Below, piece by piece: positions 26,083 to 30,133 of a DNA stretch of 30,133 nt (within the stretch, counting starts at the first letter, position 1; the number at the start of each line of letters is the position of its first letter). The notes beneath the pieces were generated by a model. It was given only the letters and a program-made list of their open reading frames with translations, ran no database searches and was not told the origin of the DNA. Made by a program: the position numbers and the translations under genes. The DNA is taken from assembly GCA_016932895.1 (NCBI GenBank), contig JAFGCA010000406.1, forward strand, positions 1 through 30,133, given 5' to 3'. The DNA is from Sedimentisphaerales bacterium (lineage in GTDB: Bacteria > Planctomycetota > Phycisphaerae > Sedimentisphaerales > SG8-4).

Positions 26083-28287
26083 ATGAATATCGCTGATCGA
26101 CTCCGCGAGTTGAGCCGAAATCTCTACTGGGCTTGGCATCCTGAGTTCGTCCGGGTCTTTCGAGACATCGAGCCCGGGCTCTGGCGTCAAGTCAACCACA
26201 ACCCGGTGGAGTTCCTCGAGCGTTTGGCCGAAGAGGCGGTCGAAGACAAATATCGCGATCCGGGCATGGCCAATCGCCTCACGCAGGCCTTTCACAAGCT
26301 GCAGGGGTATCTGGAGGCCAGCGAGGTCTGGGGCGCCTGGCACGCCGGGCCGTTGCGGGCCAACCCGGTGGCCTATTTCTCCGCCGAGTTCGGACTGCAC
26401 GAGTCCTTGCCGATCTATTCCGGAGGGCTCGGCGTCCTGGCGGGCGACCATCTCAAGGCCGCTTCCGATCTGGGCATCCCGATGGTGGGCGTAGGTCTGG
26501 CCTACGCGTATGGATACTTCGATCAGTCGCTCGACGCCAGCGGCTGGCAGCAGGAGCACTACTTCTCACCCACTGAGACGATCTTGCCGTTGGAGAGGGC
26601 TCAAGACGAGCACGGCCAACCCATACGCATCGCCGTCCGGACCGAGTCGTACGAGATATGGGTGGGCATCTGGAAGGTGCGTGTCGGACGCAATCTTCTG
26701 CTCCTGCTCGATACGAACGTCGAAGGCAACTCCGAAGAGGACAAAGCCTTGACCAGCCGCCTGTACGGTGGCGACCGTCGGACCCGCATCCGCCAGGAGC
26801 TGATCCTGGGCGTCGGGGGGATGCGGGCGCTGGGCGAGCTGGGCATCACCCCCGGTGTGATCCACATGAATGAGGGCCATAGCGCCTTTGCCGTCCTGGA
26901 GCTTGTCCGCACCTTGATGGAGCGCGACGGCCAGTCCTTCCACAACATGCGGGAAATCGCGGCGGCCATGACGGTTTTCACCACGCACACCGCCGTCCCG
27001 GCAGGACACGATATCTTCGACCCGGACCTGGTCGAGCGAACTCTGGAACCCCTGCGACGACAGTTGGGACTTACCGAAGCCGAGCTGCTGGCTCTGGGGC
27101 GGGCTCGCCCGGAGGACGAGGAAGGACCTTTCTCCATGACCGTTCTGGCCACGAGGATGTCGCGTGCGCGAAATGCGGTCTCTTTCCTGCACGCCCGGAT
27201 CAGCAAGGATATCCTGCATCATCTCTGGCCCGGAACACCTCGGCATCAGCTTCCCATCGATTACATCACCAATGGCGTCCACGTCGATTCCTGGCTGGCC
27301 GAGCCTATGGCCGACCTGTACAACAGGCATCTCGGTGCGGGCTGGCGCGAAGGCATGGACGATCCGCGCGTCTGGGCCGGTATCGAGCGGATCGACGATC
27401 TGGAACTGTGGGAGAAGGACCAGGATCTGCGGGCCCACTTAGTGGAATATGTGCAGCGCAGCATCCAGCGCCAGGAACGGGCCCGGACCGGGGGCGAGGA
27501 TAGCGACTATATCCGGCAATGCAAACTCGATCCGAATGCCCTGACCATTGGCATCGCCCGGCGATTCGCGACGTACAAGCGAGTGGACCTGCTCTTTAGC
27601 GACCCGGCCCGGCTGGATCGACTGGTGAATCATCCCCAGCGAAAGGTGCAGTTCATTCTCGCCGGGAAGGCCCATCCGCAGGATGAGGAGGGCAAGCACA
27701 TTATTCAAAAGGTCTTTCGTCTCACTCGCGACCCGAGATTCATCGGGAAGATCGTGTTCGTCGAAAACTACGACATCAATGTCTGCCGGCACCTGGTCCA
27801 GGGCGTGGACGGCTGGATCAACACGCCGCGGCGCCCGTTGGAGGCCTGTGGGACCAGCGGCCAGAAAGTGGCCATGAACGGCGGACTCAACATTTCGGTG
27901 CTCGACGGCTGGTGGGCCGAGGCGTACGATGGAGCCAACGGATTTGCCGTCGGACGAGGCCGCGAGCACTCCGACCTGGACCACCAGGACCACATGGATA
28001 TCCAGGCTCTGTACCGTGTCTTGGAAGACGAAGTGGTTCCTCTTTTTTACGATCGTGACGACGACGGTGTGCCGCATGGCTGGGTCGCCTGGCAAAAGCA
28101 CGCTCTTCGCACGCTTACCTGGCGCTTCAGCGCGCATCGCATGCTCATTGACTATGCCCTGGGATGTTACCTTCCGGCGGTGGGGGGGCTGACCTCCTCG
28201 TTGCGGGTCGATGCCCGGCTGCTCAACGCGGCATTCAGTTTGCCCCGTTTCGCGCAAGGGCCGTGGCTTGCCGGCCTGAGAAAGTGA
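26083..28287 (+). CDS. glgP: Alpha-glucan phosphorylase (GT35)
   Basis: This enzyme releases glucose 1-phosphate from alpha-1,4-glucan with phosphate and pyridoxal phosphate. The ATG lies eight bases past the preceding stop; the TTG that would extend the frame overlaps that stop. The N-terminal segment (LRELSRNLYWAWHPE) matches the DUF3417 helical domain of the bacterial/archaeal phosphorylase subtype. Then come AYFSAEFGLHESLPIYSGGL, GDHLKAASDLGIPMVGVGL, VIHMNEGHSAF and ARRFATYKRVDLL. The pyridoxal-phosphate lysine is Lys595 in EACGTSGQKVAMNGG. The C-terminus ends early: 734 residues against about 800-850 in many relatives, but all landmarks are present. It probably mobilises the polymer made by the upstream genes. 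Confidence 0.93.
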   Translation: MNIADRLRELSRNLYWAWHPEFVRVFRDIEPGLWRQVNHNPVEFLERLAEEAVEDKYRDPGMANRLTQAFHKLQGYLEASEVWGAWHAGPLRANPVAYFSAEFGLHESLPIYSGGLGVLAGDHLKAASDLGIPMVGVGLAYAYGYFDQSLDASGWQQEHYFSPTETILPLERAQDEHGQPIRIAVRTESYEIWVGIWKVRVGRNLLLLLDTNVEGNSEEDKALTSRLYGGDRRTRIRQELILGVGGMRALGELGITPGVIHMNEGHSAFAVLELVRTLMERDGQSFHNMREIAAAMTVFTTHTAVPAGHDIFDPDLVERTLEPLRRQLGLTEAELLALGRARPEDEEGPFSMTVLATRMSRARNAVSFLHARISKDILHHLWPGTPRHQLPIDYITNGVHVDSWLAEPMADLYNRHLGAGWREGMDDPRVWAGIERIDDLELWEKDQDLRAHLVEYVQRSIQRQERARTGGEDSDYIRQCKLDPNALTIGIARRFATYKRVDLLFSDPARLDRLVNHPQRKVQFILAGKAHPQDEEGKHIIQKVFRLTRDPRFIGKIVFVENYDINVCRHLVQGVDGWINTPRRPLEACGTSGQKVAMNGGLNISVLDGWWAEAYDGANGFAVGRGREHSDLDHQDHMDIQALYRVLEDEVVPLFYDRDDDGVPHGWVAWQKHALRTLTWRFSAHRMLIDYALGCYLPAVGGLTSSLRVDARLLNAAFSLPRFAQGPWLAGLRK

Positions 28288-28357
28288 TCCCCGCGGCAGA
28301 GACTTTCGTGATTCTCTCCATGGTTGACCCATCCGAACAAAATGTAAGGTGAAATAG

Positions 28358-29815
28358 ATGACAGACTTACCCGCGTACGTTGACGGATTGCCCAATCTTT
28401 CCGGTTCTGAAAATGCGGTCGCAGAGGCGACCCGTCATGATGGGCCGGTTTTCCTGCCCGAAAGCGGAATCGACTGGAACAATGTCAAGAGTGCCTACTC
28501 CATCGCTCTGCACATGCACCAGCCGTTGATTCCCAATCCGGACCAGCCGACCGAGCAGGCCGAGATCATCAGTAATCTCAAGAGCATGATGGACCATCCG
28601 GATACAGGCGACAACCACAACGCCTCGGTTTTTCACTGGTGCTACAAGAGGATGGGTGAGTTCATACCGGAGCTCGTCGCCTCGGGCAAGCAGCCCCGCG
28701 CGATGCTGGACTACTCGGGCACGTTGCTCCACGGGCTGCACGCCATGGGACTGACCGACGTCTTCGACAGTCTTCGCACCATCACCTGCGATTCGCGTTA
28801 TCGCCATTGCGTCGAATGGCTGGGCATCGCTTGGGGACATCCGGTTGCTCCTTCGACGCCGGTGCAGGATTATCGCCTCCACGTGCGGGCCTGGCAGCAC
28901 TACTTTGCCGGGCTTTTCGGATTGGAGGCCCTGGGTCGGATCAGGGGATTCTCTCCCGCGGAGATGGCCCTTCCGAATCATCCCGACGTCTTCTACGAGT
29001 TCGTCAAGACGCTCAAGGAGTGCGGCTATCGCTGGCTCATTGTGCAGGAACACACGGTCGAGCACGTCGGGACGGGCCACGGACTGGAATATCCGCATCG
29101 GCCGCACCGTTTGGTGGCCCGGAACTCCAAGGGTGAGACGCTCGCCATCACCGCGATCATTAAAACCCAGGGCAGCGACACCAAACTCGTCGCGCAGATG
29201 CAGCCGTACTACGAAGCCTGTGGGTTGGGTCGCGTCGAACTCGGTGGCAAGTCGATCCCCTCGCTGGTGACCCAGATCGCCGACGGTGAGAACGGCGGCG
29301 TCATGATGAACGAATTTCCCGGCAAGTACAAGGAGGCCGTCAGCGAGAGCAGCGGCACCCCGACCCCTCCCGTCAATGTCACGGAGTACCTGGAATACCT
29401 CGACTCGCTCGGTGTCCGCGAAGAGGATTTCCCCGAAATCCAGCCGATCATGCAGCAGCGGATCTGGGAACGCTTCGAGCCGGGCGCCGGACCGGAGGCC
29501 CTCGAGACCGCCATCAAGCAGTTGCAGCAGGAGGACGACCGCTTCCACATGGAGGGTGGGAGCTGGACGAACAACATCTCATGGGTCCGGGGCTATGACG
29601 ACGTGCTCGGCCCGATGGAGAAGGCCAGCGCCCTGTTCAACGAGAAGATCCTCAGCAAGGGCATCGACTCTGCGGACCGGCGGTATCGCAACGCCCTCTA
29701 CCATCTGCTGGTGAACCAGACCAGTTGCTACCGCTATTGGGGCGAAGGCGTCTGGGCCGACCGGGGCCGCGAACTGTCCCGTCGCACGATCGACATCCTG
29801 CAGCACGATCTCTAA
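28358..29815 (+). CDS. GH57 alpha-amylase / 4-alpha-glucanotransferase-type enzyme
   Basis: This is a second GH57 protein, unlike the branching enzyme. After about 45 non-conserved residues, motif 1 reads IALHMHQPLIPN. Glu202 in GFSPAEMALPNH is the expected nucleophile position. A candidate acid is Asp309 in IADGENGGVMMNEFP. No DUF1957 domain is present, so hydrolysis or transglycosylation of alpha-1,4-glucan is more likely than branching. At 485 residues it resembles GH57 amylases encoded with short GT4 transferases. AAGGTG lies about seven bases before the ATG. It is 70 bases behind the phosphorylase and ends five bases before a convergent gene. The exact activity remains open. Confidence 0.85.
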   Translation: MTDLPAYVDGLPNLSGSENAVAEATRHDGPVFLPESGIDWNNVKSAYSIALHMHQPLIPNPDQPTEQAEIISNLKSMMDHPDTGDNHNASVFHWCYKRMGEFIPELVASGKQPRAMLDYSGTLLHGLHAMGLTDVFDSLRTITCDSRYRHCVEWLGIAWGHPVAPSTPVQDYRLHVRAWQHYFAGLFGLEALGRIRGFSPAEMALPNHPDVFYEFVKTLKECGYRWLIVQEHTVEHVGTGHGLEYPHRPHRLVARNSKGETLAITAIIKTQGSDTKLVAQMQPYYEACGLGRVELGGKSIPSLVTQIADGENGGVMMNEFPGKYKEAVSESSGTPTPPVNVTEYLEYLDSLGVREEDFPEIQPIMQQRIWERFEPGAGPEALETAIKQLQQEDDRFHMEGGSWTNNISWVRGYDDVLGPMEKASALFNEKILSKGIDSADRRYRNALYHLLVNQTSCYRYWGEGVWADRGRELSRRTIDILQHDL

Positions 29816-29820
29816 TCGTC

Positions 29821-30133
29821 CTACTTGGCGGGAGTCTCCGCTTGCGTAGCCGTCGGGCGGGCAGGCCGAATCGTCTTTATGCGATCCTTTGGCGGTGTCT
29901 CCGTGTGTGCAGCGCGTCTTGCGGCCATCGTGTCGAGCCCGTTCAGACACAACTGCGACCATGTCTCTAGGCTGTCGCGCACTTCTTGCAACTCGGCGGG
30001 GCTCATGAAGGAGAGCTGTGTGATCATCTGTTCGCGTTTTGTGACATGTGGCGCGTCCAGCACCCAGCAGTGGACGACACCGAGGTGGACCTGGCCGACT
30101 TCGTTGGAGTCGTCGTTGAGCAGGGCGACCACG
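29821..30133 (-). CDS. C-terminal part of a NUDIX-like (COG4112-type) protein, truncated by the window edge
   Basis: The frame runs off the right edge, so the N-terminal part is missing. The visible 104 or so residues contain LLNDDSNEVGQVHLGVVH, a pattern typical of the MutT-like COG4112 predicted phosphoesterases, followed by LETWSQLCLNGL. The last 30 residues are a Thr/Pro/Ala/Lys-rich, probably disordered tail. The NUDIX box itself would lie outside the window, so catalysis cannot be checked. It converges with the GH57 gene, with only five bases between stop codons. Confidence 0.6.
   Translation of the reverse strand, partial: VVALLNDDSNEVGQVHLGVVHCWVLDAPHVTKREQMITQLSFMSPAELQEVRDSLETWSQLCLNGLDTMAARRAAHTETPPKDRIKTIRPARPTATQAETPAK

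Overview
The window is GC-rich, densely coded bacterial DNA. It most resembles a Planctomycetota genome, perhaps Phycisphaerae-like. That assignment is inference. It rests on many exported glycoside hydrolases with Sec or Tat signals, a GH32-type accessory module inside another hydrolase, a DUF2934 protein, short GC-rich intergenic palindromes, and the absence of SusC/SusD genes. No rRNA, tRNA, CRISPR array, transposase or phage gene was seen.

Region 1 (1-19543) is a carbohydrate and glycoprotein degradation locus. On the + strand, a 5'-truncated GH92 alpha-mannosidase fused to a zinc-peptidase-like domain and a cyclophilin domain is followed by a GH51 alpha-L-arabinofuranosidase. On the - strand lie a Tat-exported GH116-family enzyme with an inserted GH32-type beta-sandwich, a secreted prolyl-oligopeptidase-type alpha/beta hydrolase, an NHL beta-propeller protein and a GH127 beta-L-arabinofuranosidase. 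A membrane SpoIIE-type phosphatase (+) sits in the middle, and a Tat-exported GH106-like enzyme (+) diverges from GH127. GH127, GH51, GH92, a peptidase, a prolyl isomerase and a prolyl-oligopeptidase-like hydrolase together would suit a plant-type hydroxyproline-rich glycoprotein, but this is a hypothesis only.

Region 2 (19905-29815) is a + strand cytoplasmic alpha-glucan (glycogen-like) cluster. The order is a small DUF2934 protein, a GT4/GT5-type synthase-like glycosyltransferase, a second GT4 with an unusual C-terminal extension, a GH57 branching enzyme, a third GT4 paralogous to the second, an alpha-glucan phosphorylase (GT35) and a second GH57 enzyme. The central genes are separated by 8-70 bases and probably share a transcript. 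A good sigma70-like promoter lies just before the second GT4. Together they cover elongation, branching, phosphorolysis and hydrolysis or transfer. No nucleotide-sugar pyrophosphorylase or GH13 debranching enzyme is present in the window.

The window ends with the C-terminal part of a convergent - strand gene resembling the NUDIX-type COG4112 family. Starts were moved from the longest reading frame where a Shine-Dalgarno sequence or signal peptide supported it. All functions come from motif reading without database searches.
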